Position numbers and translations under genes: made by a program. From positions 1-64,000 of the forward strand of contig DASZRT010000148.1 of NCBI GenBank assembly GCA_035549075.1: a DNA stretch of 64,000 nucleotides, read 5' to 3'. Positions 9,942-18,128 of the stretch are shown here, piece after piece (the first letter of the stretch is position 1; every line of letters begins with the position of its first letter). This DNA is from DASZFV01 sp035549075 (lineage in GTDB: Bacteria; Myxococcota_A; Polyangia; Fen-1088). The notes beneath the pieces were generated by a model. That model did not search any database. It worked only from the letters and a program-made list of their open reading frames with translations, and was not told the DNA's origin.

Positions 9942-11435
9942 CTACTCGATGATGGGCGCGTGACCCGCCGCTGACGGCGGCTTCGCGCCCGGCGGCGTGA
10001 CGGCGGCGGGTGGCGGCGCAACCGCAGGCACGGCCGCGGGCTCCGCCTTGTGCCCGTGCTCGAGCTTTGCGTGCGCGGCGCGGTGCTCGTCGTGCTCTTC
10101 GATCACGGGCGCCGGTGCGGGTGGCGGCTCGACGACGCTGGGCGGCGCGGGCGGCGGCGCGATCGTTGGCGTGGGTGCAGCCGCGATCGGCGGCGCCGCC
10201 ATGGGCGCCGGCGTCGGCTCGACGGCGGCGCCCCGCTGGTGCACGACGACGGCCGCGACGATCGCGGCGACGATCATCACCGCCGCACCGACGAGCCGCG
10301 CGACACGACCACCCGAGCGCACGTCGACCGTCGGCCCGACGCTGTCGACGGGCGCGCTCGGAGCGACGCCACCTGGCGCCGCCAAGCCCGCGGCGCGCGC
10401 GTGCATCGTGCGCGTCTCGGCGTCCCGCGACGGCGCGGGCGCGGCCGCCGCCGTCGCGACGATCGGCACCGTCTGCGACAAGTGCGCCGCGTTCGCGCGG
10501 AACAGCGTGCGCATCAGCTCCCCGAGCGCGGCGCCGTCGGGCGAGTAGCCCGGCAACGCGAGCACGGCCGACAACGCCTCAGACGTACGCGGAAAGCGCA
10601 GCTCGGGAGTCGGCGCGAGCATCCGGCGCAGCACGACCTCGACCGCGTGCGGAACGTCGCGCCGCCCTGACGCCTCTTCGAACGTCGGGATCTCGCAGCG
10701 CGCGACCTGGCCGAGGATCTCCATGTCGCTCGCGCCGTCGAAGAGCCGTCTCCCCGCGAGCAGCTCCCAGATCGTCACGCCGGCCGCGAACTGATCGGTT
10801 CGGTGATCGACGGCGCGCGACGCGAGCTGCTCGGGCGACGCGTAGCTGATCTTGCCGCGGAAGCCGCCCGACTTCGTGCTGCGCGCGCTCTGCTCGCGCG
10901 CCTTGGCGATGCCGAAGTCCGAGAGCTTCACCTCGCCGCCGTAGCTCACGAGCACGTTGTGGGGCGAGACGTCGCGATGGACGAGCCCCATGGCGCCGCG
11001 CTCGTCGCGGCGCTCGTGCACGTAGCGCAGCGCCTTGAGCACCTCGCCCGCGACGTGCAGCGCGAGCCCGACGGGGAAGACGTAGCCGGCCGCGCGCGCC
11101 GCCTCCGACAAGCGCCGCAGGTCGTGGCCCTCGACGCGCTCCATGGCGATGTAGTAGCGGCCGCCCAGCCCGCGCTCTTGGCTCGCGTCGACCTTGTCGA
11201 AGTCGAACACGGCGACGAGGTTCGCGTGCTGCAGGCGCGCGGCGATGCGCGCCTCGTTGACGAACAAGCGTTCGAGGTCGGGATCACCCGCGAACGACTC
11301 GAGGATGAACTTCAGCGCGACCGGCTTGACGAAGCCCTGCAGACCCTCGACGCGCGCCGCCCACACCTCGGCCATGCCGCCGACGGCGATGCGCTCGTCG
11401 AGCACGTACTTGCCGATGCGTTGTCCCGCCTCCAC
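9942..11435 (-). CDS. Membrane-anchored Ser/Thr protein kinase
   Basis: 497 aa from the GTG at 11435 (a TTG at 11450 is the other option). Kinase domain over residues about 8-290 with AVGGMAEVW, VALKFI, HRDVSPHN near residue 150 and SDFGIA; the HRDVSPxN catalytic loop is a frequent myxobacterial variant of HRDLKPxN. After a linker, one membrane helix (VGAAVMIVAAIVAAVVV, about residue 385) is followed by a Pro/Ala-rich and His-rich tail that would be periplasmic. TATACA at 11447-11442 lies 6 nt before the GTG, so the message may be leaderless. Substrates unknown. Confidence 0.93.
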   Translation of the reverse strand: MEAGQRIGKYVLDERIAVGGMAEVWAARVEGLQGFVKPVALKFILESFAGDPDLERLFVNEARIAARLQHANLVAVFDFDKVDASQERGLGGRYYIAMERVEGHDLRRLSEAARAAGYVFPVGLALHVAGEVLKALRYVHERRDERGAMGLVHRDVSPHNVLVSYGGEVKLSDFGIAKAREQSARSTKSGGFRGKISYASPEQLASRAVDHRTDQFAAGVTIWELLAGRRLFDGASDMEILGQVARCEIPTFEEASGRRDVPHAVEVVLRRMLAPTPELRFPRTSEALSAVLALPGYSPDGAALGELMRTLFRANAAHLSQTVPIVATAAAAPAPSRDAETRTMHARAAGLAAPGGVAPSAPVDSVGPTVDVRSGGRVARLVGAAVMIVAAIVAAVVVHQRGAAVEPTPAPMAAPPIAAAPTPTIAPPPAPPSVVEPPPAPAPVIEEHDEHRAAHAKLEHGHKAEPAAVPAVAPPPAAVTPPGAKPPSAAGHAPIIE

Positions 11436-11440
11436 GGGCC

Positions 11441-11450
11441 TTGTATACAA
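11441..11450. promoter_or_regulatory. Perfect palindrome TTGTATACAA, candidate symmetric -10 element
   Basis: A 10-bp perfect palindrome that can be read as a TATACA -10 box on both strands: 6 nt before the kinase GTG on the minus strand, and about 63 bp before the 11513 gene on the plus strand. Confidence 0.4.
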
Positions 11451-11512
11451 CGGGACGTCTCGAAACTTTGACGGCCTCGAGCCCCGATGTTACGGGGATG
11501 TTGGAGGTCTCC

Positions 11513-11899
11513 ATGACCAAGCTCGGAAGACGCAGTCTGGCGTTGACGTTGGGGTTCGGGCTCGTCGGCGCCGGGGTCGGCACGGCGATCGCGGCCGGTC
11601 CCGTGCAGGTGTTCGGCAACTGGGCGCGCGGCGACATGGGCAACGCGCACAACACGGGCGGCACGCAGTACATCGGCTGCTGGGTGAACAGCGACCCCTC
11701 GGGCGCGCCCCTCGCCTATTGCGAGGCCAACGACGGCGGCGGCTCGATGAACTTCTGTTACACGTCGAACGGCAACCTCGTGAGCCTCATGAGCTCGATG
11801 CAGGCGAGCTCAGAGATTCAGTTCGGCTGGGACACGTCGCACGCGTGCACATGGCTCACGATCCTCAACTTCTCGCAGCCGCCCGGCCGGCACAACTGA
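11513..11899 (+). CDS. Small secreted protein, unknown function
   Basis: 128 aa; the ATG at 11513 is preceded by GGAGG at 11503-11507. Cleavable signal peptide (LALTLGFGLVGAGVGTAIAA, AxA site), then about 95 residues rich in Asn, Gly and Ser with four Cys, which could form two disulfides. The fold (GCWVNSDPSG...FCYTSNGN) is not one I recognise. Immediately upstream of, and probably cotranscribed with, the next small gene. Confidence 0.78.
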   Translation: MTKLGRRSLALTLGFGLVGAGVGTAIAAGPVQVFGNWARGDMGNAHNTGGTQYIGCWVNSDPSGAPLAYCEANDGGGSMNFCYTSNGNLVSLMSSMQASSEIQFGWDTSHACTWLTILNFSQPPGRHN

Positions 11900-11910
11900 G
11901 GATGACGATC

Positions 11911-12282
11911 ATGAAGCGCTCGAAAACGGGATTGCTCCTCGGCGCCGTCGTCGGCGGCGTGTTCGTCCTCGGGACGCTGCTCGGCACGCGCGTCGCCGTC
12001 TCCGGAAAGGTGACCGACTCGGGCGGCGGCGCCCCCGTCAACACGGGTCCATCGCCGATGCCCGCCCCCGGCGGCTGCGACAACGCCCCGTCGTACGACC
12101 TCGCCCAGAAGCTCGTCGGCCAGGTCATCGACGCCAAGAAATGGACGCAGAAGGACCACGAGAAGATCGCGCCGCTCTTCTACGGGCTGCACACCGATCA
12201 GAAGATCGAGATCCTCAAGCGCGTCGGCGCCGCCCTCGACTCGCGCCGCCTCGTCGTCGAGAAGGGCGCGCGCCTCTTCTAA
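11911..12282 (+). CDS. Small signal-anchored envelope protein
   Basis: 123 aa from ATG 11911 (GAGG at 11898-11901; an in-frame ATG at 11902 is too close to it). One hydrophobic segment near the N-terminus (GLLLGAVVGGVFVLGTLLG) acts as signal anchor, followed by a Pro/Gly linker and a charged helical domain of about 70 residues. Begins 11 bp after the preceding stop, so an operon partner of the 11513 gene. No family recognised. Confidence 0.75.
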   Translation: MKRSKTGLLLGAVVGGVFVLGTLLGTRVAVSGKVTDSGGGAPVNTGPSPMPAPGGCDNAPSYDLAQKLVGQVIDAKKWTQKDHEKIAPLFYGLHTDQKIEILKRVGAALDSRRLVVEKGARLF

Positions 12283-12372
12283 AACGAAACGCGCGGTCGC
12301 GAGCCGGGAGAACCCGGCGCGCGCCGCGCGTCCGTGACCGTCGCGTTTGGCCTGCGCGTTTGGCTAGATCGG

Positions 12373-13341
12373 CTACTGCGAAATGGGCGTCGCGTCGAAG
12401 CGCAGATCGTCGTAGTAGAAGACGATGGGCGTCGCGCTCGACGAGCCCCAGCCGAACGGCGTGATGAAGTGGTCGTACGTCACGCCGGCGAGCGACATCT
12501 CGATCTTCTGCCACGACGTCGTGAGCGTGACGGCGCTGAACTGGTAGAACGCCGGATCGGGCGAGGGACCGCCGAGGTTGAAGAGCACCTGCTCACCGCC
12601 GACGTCACCCGCGACCTGGCCGGCGATGCGCATCGCGCCCTGGGCCACGCGCGGCGCCTTCGTCGGATCGGTGAAGTCAGGCTGCCCCGGCGCGAGGTCG
12701 GTGAGCAGCGATACCGCGGCGTTGCCGACGACCGTCGGGTTCGCCGGATCCACGGCCGGCGTGTACGTGACCTTGAAGCAGCTGCCGATGGCACCGGCGA
12801 CGCGCTTCGAGCACGGACCCGTCGTCGCGGTCGACATGTCCTCGATCTTGATGGGCTTGCCCGTCGTCGCCGCGTTCGCGAACTGCGACGCCGTGTACGT
12901 GTCGCCGGACCAACCCGACGGATACCAGTTGGCGGTGATGGCCACCGGGAGCGCCTGAATCGGGACGTTGTCGACGACCGTCGAGCCGCCCGTGCCCGTG
13001 TCGCCGCCCGTCGCCGTCGTGCCGCCCGTCGCCGTCGAGCCGCCCGTCGCCGTCGAGCCGCCGGTCGCCGTCGAGCCGCCCGTCGCCGTCGTGTCGCCGC
13101 CCGCGCCCGTCGAGCCGCCCGTCGCCGCGGTCGTGTCGCCGCCCGCGCCGGTCGTGCCGCCCGTCGCCGCGGTCGTGTCGCCACCCGCGCCCGTCGTGCC
13201 ACCCGTTGCGGTCGTGCCGCCGCCGCCGGTCGCGCCGCCGTTGTTGTTCGACTTGCGGGGGCTGCTGGAGCAGGACGCGCCCGCCACCACCGTCGCCCCG
13301 ATCGCGACCAAGAGAACGTTCCTCAACGACACTCGCAGCAT
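12373..13341 (-). CDS. Gly/Thr-linker lipoprotein with jelly-roll-like C-terminal domain
   Basis: 322 aa from the ATG at 13341, chosen because GAAAGGA lies just upstream (the longer frame starts with TTG). Lipobox AGASC after a hydrophobic signal, then about 85 residues of TGGTTGAGGDTTA repeats, then a domain of about 200 residues that looks like a carbohydrate-binding jelly roll (ending FYYDDLRFDATP, a common closing strand of such modules). A surface glycan-binding role is an inference. Convergent with the 11911 gene across a 90-bp gap containing a small GCCGGG/CCCGGC hairpin at 12303-12318. Confidence 0.82.
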   Translation of the reverse strand: MLRVSLRNVLLVAIGATVVAGASCSSSPRKSNNNGGATGGGGTTATGGTTGAGGDTTAATGGTTGAGGDTTAATGGSTGAGGDTTATGGSTATGGSTATGGSTATGGTTATGGDTGTGGSTVVDNVPIQALPVAITANWYPSGWSGDTYTASQFANAATTGKPIKIEDMSTATTGPCSKRVAGAIGSCFKVTYTPAVDPANPTVVGNAAVSLLTDLAPGQPDFTDPTKAPRVAQGAMRIAGQVAGDVGGEQVLFNLGGPSPDPAFYQFSAVTLTTSWQKIEMSLAGVTYDHFITPFGWGSSSATPIVFYYDDLRFDATPISQ

Positions 13342-13633
13342 GTTGATCCTTTCCAAGTCAGGTCGCCGAATTCGGGTATTCCCGCGAGGGCCCCGCCGCC
13401 GGCACGTTGTAAGTGCGGGCGAGGATATCGACGAACCCGTTTATTGCAAGCGACGAGATTTCCCGTGAATTAACGCGAGTCTCGCGCTCGGCACCACAAC
13501 CGGATGTCGCCTGGTTTGGAAGCGACTCAGCATCGGTTCGGTGCACGTGACTTGGATCAGATGCAACGGCCTAGGCGTGCGTAAACACGCCGAAGCCTGC
13601 GGCATTCCGCCGCAGGCTCGTCGGTGCGTCTCC
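13342..13633. other. Intergenic region, no gene seen
   Basis: About 290 bp upstream of the 13341 lipoprotein start and downstream of the YceI gene. It holds the YceI-side hairpin at 13594-13618 and moderately AT-rich sequence around 13430-13470 that could be the lipoprotein promoter; no coding potential is apparent. Confidence 0.6.
13594..13618 (-). terminator. Hairpin downstream of the YceI gene
   Basis: Perfect 10-bp stem AGCCTGCGGC / GCCGCAGGCT with a 5-nt loop about 15 bp past the YceI stop. On the minus strand only a weak T-rich tail follows, so termination efficiency is uncertain. Confidence 0.6.
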
Positions 13634-14224
13634 TTACTTCGCGGGGAGCAGCTCGGCCTCGAAGTGCAGCTCGACGTCATCGCCGACGACGAAGCCGCCC
13701 GCCTCGATGACCGCGTTCCAGTTCAGGCCCCAGTCCTTGCGGTTCACACGGCCCGTCGCCGAAACGCCGCGGGCGATCGTGCCCCAAGGCGCCTTCTGCG
13801 GCGCCGTCGGCCCGTCCACCGTGAGCGTCGCGCTGCGCGTGACGCCACGGATCGTGAGGTCGCCCGTGACGCGGTACTGGTCCTTCCCCGCCGCTTCGAT
13901 GCGCGTCGACTTGAACGTAATCGTCGGGTGGTTCTCGACGTCGAAGAAGTCGGCCGAGCGCAGGTGCGCGTCGCGCTTCGCCTCGCGCGAATTGATGCTG
14001 GCGGCATCGATCTGAATCTCGATCTTCGAGCGGGTCGGATCCGCCTCGTCGAGCTCGACGTGGCCCGCGACCTTGTCGAAGTGGCCCTTCACGGTGCTGA
14101 TCATCATGTGACGCACGCCGAACTGCGCCGTCGCGTGCGAGGGATCGACGTCCCAGCGCGAGACGAGGGCCGGGGCGGCGGAGGCCTTGGAGTTGGTCGA
14201 GGACGTGTTCTTTTCGAGCGACAT
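13634..14224 (-). CDS. YceI-family lipocalin-like protein
   Basis: 196 aa, ATG at 14224 with AAAGGAG upstream. Matches the YceI fold: WDVDPSHATAQFGVRHM at the start, VKGHF, FFDVENHPTITFKST, VTGDLTIRGVTR, and a closing VELHFEAEL strand. YceI proteins bind polyisoprenoid-type lipids; here no signal peptide is visible, so a cytoplasmic form is likely. Divergent from a LysR regulator with a dyad in the gap, a common arrangement for inducible YceI genes. The much longer upstream extension of the frame lies antisense to the LysR gene and is rejected. Confidence 0.93.
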   Translation of the reverse strand: MSLEKNTSSTNSKASAAPALVSRWDVDPSHATAQFGVRHMMISTVKGHFDKVAGHVELDEADPTRSKIEIQIDAASINSREAKRDAHLRSADFFDVENHPTITFKSTRIEAAGKDQYRVTGDLTIRGVTRSATLTVDGPTAPQKAPWGTIARGVSATGRVNRKDWGLNWNAVIEAGGFVVGDDVELHFEAELLPAK

Positions 14225-14279
14225 GTGCGGGCTCCTTTCGTGGACACCCCCGTTATGCGCCCGCCGACCCATGTCGTAA

Positions 14280-14296
14280 ATCGATAAATAATCGAT
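14280..14296. promoter_or_regulatory. Inverted repeat ATCGAT-N5-ATCGAT, candidate LysR operator
   Basis: Perfect 6-bp arms with an AT-only spacer in the gap between the divergent yceI-like and lysR-type genes, the usual place for a LysR binding site. Confidence 0.5.
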
Positions 14297-14332
14297 GCAA
14301 ACCATCGAACGGTTAGATAGGCTCGACTGCAG

Positions 14333-15313
14333 ATGGTCGGACCCGCATTCACCCTGGATCAGCTGCGCGTGTTCCTCGCCGTCGTCGAGACGGGCAGCTT
14401 CTCGGGCGCGGCGCGCAAGCTGCGGCGGGCGCAGTCGGCGGTGAGCTACGGCGTCGCGACGCTCGAGCGCCAGCTGGGCGTGACGTTGTTCGATCGCGAC
14501 GGCCTGCGTCCGACGACGACCGAGGCCGGGCAGGCGCTGCTCGTGCGCGCGCGCGGCCTCGTCGTCGACGCCGACGAGCTCGCGGCGACGGCGCAGCGAA
14601 TGAGCGAAGGCCTCGAGCCGCGCGTGACGCTCGCGGCCGAGGTGCTGTACCCGATGCCGCTCATGGTGGGCGCGCTCGCGGCGTTCCAGAAGCGCTACCC
14701 GTCGGTGCCGCTGCTGCTTCGGACCGAGGCGATGGGCGCCGTCGCCGAGCTCGTGCTCAACGGCACCTGCAGCGTCGGCGTGTCGGTGGCGGCGCCCTTC
14801 GTGCCGAAGGAGCTCGAGCAGATCCCGCTCACGACCGTGCAGCTCGTCGCCGTCGTCGCGCCCTCGCACGAGCTCGCGCGCTACGGCCAGGACGACCAGG
14901 TCGTGCCGGCGCGCGTGCTCAAACGGCACACGCAGCTCGTGCTCACCGATCGCAGCAAGCTGTCGGAAGGCTACGACGCGGGCGTCGTGGGTGGGCCCAA
15001 CTGGCGCATCGCCGATCTCGGCGCGAAGCACCAGTTCCTGCTGGCGGGCTTCGGGTGGGGCACGATGCCGCTGCAGGTCGTCGCGCGCGATATCGAGAAG
15101 AAGCGCCTCGTGCGGCTGCGCCTCGCCGACGACGACGTCCGCGCTTCGTTGTGCGTGCTCTTCCGCCCCAACGAGCCGCCCGGCCCCGCGACACGCTGGC
15201 TGCTGGATCTGCTGGGCACACGCTGCTCCGAGGCGCAGAAGCGGCTCGCAAGCGAGGCCTCGCCCGCGCTGCCCGCACCGACGACGCCGACGCGTCGTGA
15301 GCGACGCCGGTAA
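14333..15313 (+). CDS. LysR-family transcriptional regulator
   Basis: 326 aa, ATG 14333. N-terminal winged helix (FTLDQLRVFLAVVETGSFSG, AARKLRRAQSAVSYGVATLE) and a C-terminal effector-binding domain to about residue 300, then a short basic tail. Probably controls the divergent YceI gene and itself through the ATCGAT dyad. Effector unknown. Confidence 0.93.
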   Translation: MVGPAFTLDQLRVFLAVVETGSFSGAARKLRRAQSAVSYGVATLERQLGVTLFDRDGLRPTTTEAGQALLVRARGLVVDADELAATAQRMSEGLEPRVTLAAEVLYPMPLMVGALAAFQKRYPSVPLLLRTEAMGAVAELVLNGTCSVGVSVAAPFVPKELEQIPLTTVQLVAVVAPSHELARYGQDDQVVPARVLKRHTQLVLTDRSKLSEGYDAGVVGGPNWRIADLGAKHQFLLAGFGWGTMPLQVVARDIEKKRLVRLRLADDDVRASLCVLFRPNEPPGPATRWLLDLLGTRCSEAQKRLASEASPALPAPTTPTRRERRR

Positions 15314-15359
15314 GGATCATCACTTGTCGCGTCCGCGCTTCCCTGCTACCCGTTGGGGG

Positions 15360-15764
15360 GTGAAGGTGGCGTCCCGTCAGGACCGGCGCTTCGGCGCGGC
15401 GTTCGTCGCCGCGTTCGTGCTGCTGTGCCAGGCGGCGGCGTGGGTGCACGCGGCGGCGACGCCGCACGTGACCTGCGTCGAGCACGGCGAGAGCGTTCAC
15501 CTCGTCGGCGCCGCCACCGACGCCAGCGCGCAGCCCGCCGCCGACGACGCCCTTTCGGCGGCGCCCGTCGCGACGGCCTCGCACGCGCACGAGCACTGCG
15601 GCGTCGTGGGTCACCGCACGACGGTCGCGCCCGCGCCCACGCCGGCCGCGCCGCTCGCGACGATCGACGCACCCGCGATTCACGTCGGGACGCACGCCGT
15701 CCTCCCGACAACCGTCCTCAGCTTCGCGCCGAAGACCTCCCCGCCCCGCGCCTCGTCCGTCTGA
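15360..15764 (+). CDS. Small exported His/Cys protein next to metal-uptake genes
   Basis: 134 aa from the GTG at 15360; the frame runs upstream through the LysR gene but that part is shadow. Hydrophobic signal (FGAAFVAAFVLLCQAAAWVHAAA), then CVEHGESVH and HAHEHC motifs that could bind a metal ion, and an Ala/Pro/Thr-rich tail. It resembles the small DUF2946-like proteins found beside metal transport genes. It leads a run with a barrel protein and a ZnuA-type binding protein, so zinc or another divalent metal is the likely context. Coding status and start are moderately certain. Confidence 0.6.
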   Translation: MKVASRQDRRFGAAFVAAFVLLCQAAAWVHAAATPHVTCVEHGESVHLVGAATDASAQPAADDALSAAPVATASHAHEHCGVVGHRTTVAPAPTPAAPLATIDAPAIHVGTHAVLPTTVLSFAPKTSPPRASSV

Positions 15765-15842
15765 GGTTCGGGTTGGCGTCGCGCGGGCGATCCGCGCGGC
15801 GCGCCGCGCGCGGCGATCGCGCGCGTTCGTCCGGGAGGGTTC

Positions 15843-17096
15843 ATGGTCACGTCATTCGTTCCGCTCGTATTCTTGTTCGCGCAAGTCGATCCGTCACTCG
15901 CACCGCCGCCACCGCCGCCACCAGCGATTCAACCGTCGACGGCCGCCGCGCCTGGGGCGAGCCTGCTCAACCCGGCGATCTCGCTCATCCTCGACGGGAC
16001 GTTCGGATACTATGGGAAGAGTCGCGCCGACTTTCGCGCGCTGGGGTTGCCGCTGGCCGGTGACGATCCCGCGGGGCCGTCGCCCGCGATGTCGGCGACG
16101 CCCAACGGCCGCGAGGGCTTCGGCGTCCAGGAGGTCGAGCTCGCGGCGTCGGCGGCGATCGATCCCTATTTGGAAGGCGCCGTGTTCCTCACGATCCCCA
16201 ACCTCGACGGCCTCGAGGTCGAGGAGGCGTACCTCGTCACCACGGCGCTGCCCGCCAACCTGCAGTTCAAGGCCGGCACGTTCCGCTCGCAGCTCGGCCG
16301 CAACAACACGCAGCACCTCCACCTCCAGAACTTCACGCGCCGCCCGCTCATGACGGCGCTGCTGTTCGGCGAGGACGGCCTGCGCGGGCCCGGCGCGCAG
16401 GCGTCGGTGCTGCTGCCGCTGCCGTGGTTCGCGACCTTCTTCGTCGAGGCGTTCAGCATCGGCGCGCCCGACGATCCGACGATCGAGCCCACGTTCACGT
16501 CGACCTTCGGCGGAGGCGCGCGGGACACGCCGCGCAACCTCACGTACACGGCCGTGCTCGAGCAGTCGTGGGACCTCGGCGACGACACGACGGCCGTGCT
16601 GGGCCTCAACTTCGCCACGGGGCGCGCGGTCGACTGCGCGCCGCCCGCGGCGACGTGCGACGCGACGACGAACGGCGCGCCGCGCTCGTACCTCTACGGC
16701 GGCGACTTCTACTTGAAGTGGAAGCCGGCGAACGTCGCGCAGAGCTACGCGAGCCTGCAATGGACGACGGAGGTCTTCGCGCGCACGGTCGCCGACGGCG
16801 GCGCGACGGCGGGCGCGGGCTACACCGAGCCCGTGCTGCAGTTCGCGCGGCGATGGTACGTCGGCGGGCGCTTCGACGTCACGGGGTTGCCGACGGGCGA
16901 GCGCGACGGCGTCGTCACGGCGGGCAGCCTGCCGCGCCGCTACGGCTACGCCGCCTCGCTCACGTTCGCACCCAGCGAGTTCTCGCGCTTCCGCCTCTAC
17001 GCGCAGGAGCTCGCTGGCCCCGGCGTGCCGTCGTCGACCGTCGGGTTTCTCCAAGCCGAAATGTCCATGGGCGCGCACGGCGCTCACCCCTTCTGA
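15843..17096 (+). CDS. Outer-membrane beta-barrel protein in a metal-uptake context
   Basis: 417 aa. Short hydrophobic N-terminus followed by a Pro-rich stretch, then many amphipathic beta strands and a C-terminal Phe (HGAHPF), as for outer-membrane barrels. The ending is His-containing. The ZnuA-type gene begins 8 bp downstream, so the two are surely cotranscribed and a role as a metal-responsive porin or receptor is reasonable. No TonB box or plug domain is evident. Confidence 0.82.
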   Translation: MVTSFVPLVFLFAQVDPSLAPPPPPPPAIQPSTAAAPGASLLNPAISLILDGTFGYYGKSRADFRALGLPLAGDDPAGPSPAMSATPNGREGFGVQEVELAASAAIDPYLEGAVFLTIPNLDGLEVEEAYLVTTALPANLQFKAGTFRSQLGRNNTQHLHLQNFTRRPLMTALLFGEDGLRGPGAQASVLLPLPWFATFFVEAFSIGAPDDPTIEPTFTSTFGGGARDTPRNLTYTAVLEQSWDLGDDTTAVLGLNFATGRAVDCAPPAATCDATTNGAPRSYLYGGDFYLKWKPANVAQSYASLQWTTEVFARTVADGGATAGAGYTEPVLQFARRWYVGGRFDVTGLPTGERDGVVTAGSLPRRYGYAASLTFAPSEFSRFRLYAQELAGPGVPSSTVGFLQAEMSMGAHGAHPF

Positions 17097-17104
17097 GGAA
17101 CGCC

Positions 17105-18022
17105 ATGCCCACGCTCAAACGAACTGGTCTCTTCATTCTTCTCGCGTTCGCGGCGCTCGTCCCCGCGCGCGCCGAGGCGAAGCTCAAGATCGCGGCCACG
17201 ATAGAGACGCTCGCCGATCTCGCGCGGCAGGTCGGCGGCGATCGCGTCGAGGTGACGCCGCTCTCGCGCGGCAACGTCGACCCGCACTTCGTGTCGGCGA
17301 AGCCGTCGCTCGTGCTCACGCTCAACCGCGCCGACGCGCTCGTCTACGTCGGCCTCGACCTCGAGGTCGGCTGGCTGCCGCCACTCGTGCTGCAGTCGCG
17401 CAACGGCCGCATCCAGCGCGGCCAGCCCGGCAACATCGACGCGTCGTCGGCGATCGACGTCGAGGACGTGCCGCACATCCCGGCGGATCAACTGCGGGCG
17501 ATGGGCGACATCCACCCCCTCGGCAACCCGCACTACTGGATCCCGTCCAAGAACGCGCGCGCCGTGGCGCGGATGCTCGCCAAGCGGTTCAGCGAGCTCG
17601 ACGCCGCGGGCGCGGCGACGTACCAAGCGCGCCTCGCGACGTTCGAAGCCGCGCTCGCGGCCAAAGAGAAGCAGTGGGCCGCCGCGGCCGCGCCGCTCAA
17701 AGGCACGAAGATCGTCACGTTCCACAAGAGCTGGAGCTACGTCGCGGGTTGGCTCGGCCTCGTCGAGGTCGGCTACCTCGAGCCGAAGCCGGGCACGCCG
17801 CCGTCGGCCGACCACACGAGCCGCCTCGTCGCGGCCATGCAGGCGCAAGGCGTGAAGCTCGTCATCCACGAGGACTTCTACCCGTCGACGCTCGCGAAGT
17901 TCGTCGCCGAAAAAGGCGGGGCCAAGGAGATCTCGTGCCCGTCCGACGTCGGCGCGACGCCCGCGATCAAGACCTACTTCGATCTCGTCGACGCCGTGAT
18001 CGCGGCGCTGCGCGGAGGCTGA
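17105..18022 (+). CDS. ZnuA-type metal ABC transporter substrate-binding protein
   Basis: 305 aa, ATG 17105 with GAGGA at 17095-17099. Signal peptide ending ARAEA, then the cluster A-I metal-binding fold. Candidate metal ligands are His61 (NVDPHF), His143 (GNPHYW), His207 (VTFHKSW) and an acidic residue in IHEDFY (about 256-257). The His-rich loop of many zinc-specific ZnuA proteins is absent, so Zn versus Mn cannot be decided. No permease or ATPase gene follows, which is unusual; the next gene is a NarK-type transporter. Confidence 0.92.
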   Translation: MPTLKRTGLFILLAFAALVPARAEAKLKIAATIETLADLARQVGGDRVEVTPLSRGNVDPHFVSAKPSLVLTLNRADALVYVGLDLEVGWLPPLVLQSRNGRIQRGQPGNIDASSAIDVEDVPHIPADQLRAMGDIHPLGNPHYWIPSKNARAVARMLAKRFSELDAAGAATYQARLATFEAALAAKEKQWAAAAAPLKGTKIVTFHKSWSYVAGWLGLVEVGYLEPKPGTPPSADHTSRLVAAMQAQGVKLVIHEDFYPSTLAKFVAEKGGAKEISCPSDVGATPAIKTYFDLVDAVIAALRGG

Positions 18023-18128
18023 GTCAAGGTCTCGTTAACGGTTCGTCGAGATCCGGCGCGTGCTGCTTTTACGGTCAAAGCTGGGGTCGGTTACGTGTTG
18101 GAAATGACTCCGCCGCTATCAAGGAGTC

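Noticed and set aside
12303..12318. Small hairpin GCCGGG/CCCGGC between convergent genes
   Set aside because: Short stem with no T run on either strand; not called as a terminator.
13634..15031. 465-codon extension of the YceI frame
   Set aside because: The upstream part is antisense to a LysR gene, and a clear Shine-Dalgarno sequence supports the start at 14224.
15300..15360. Search for a Zur or other metal-regulator box before the metal-uptake run
   Set aside because: No dyad similar to the known Zur consensus is visible.
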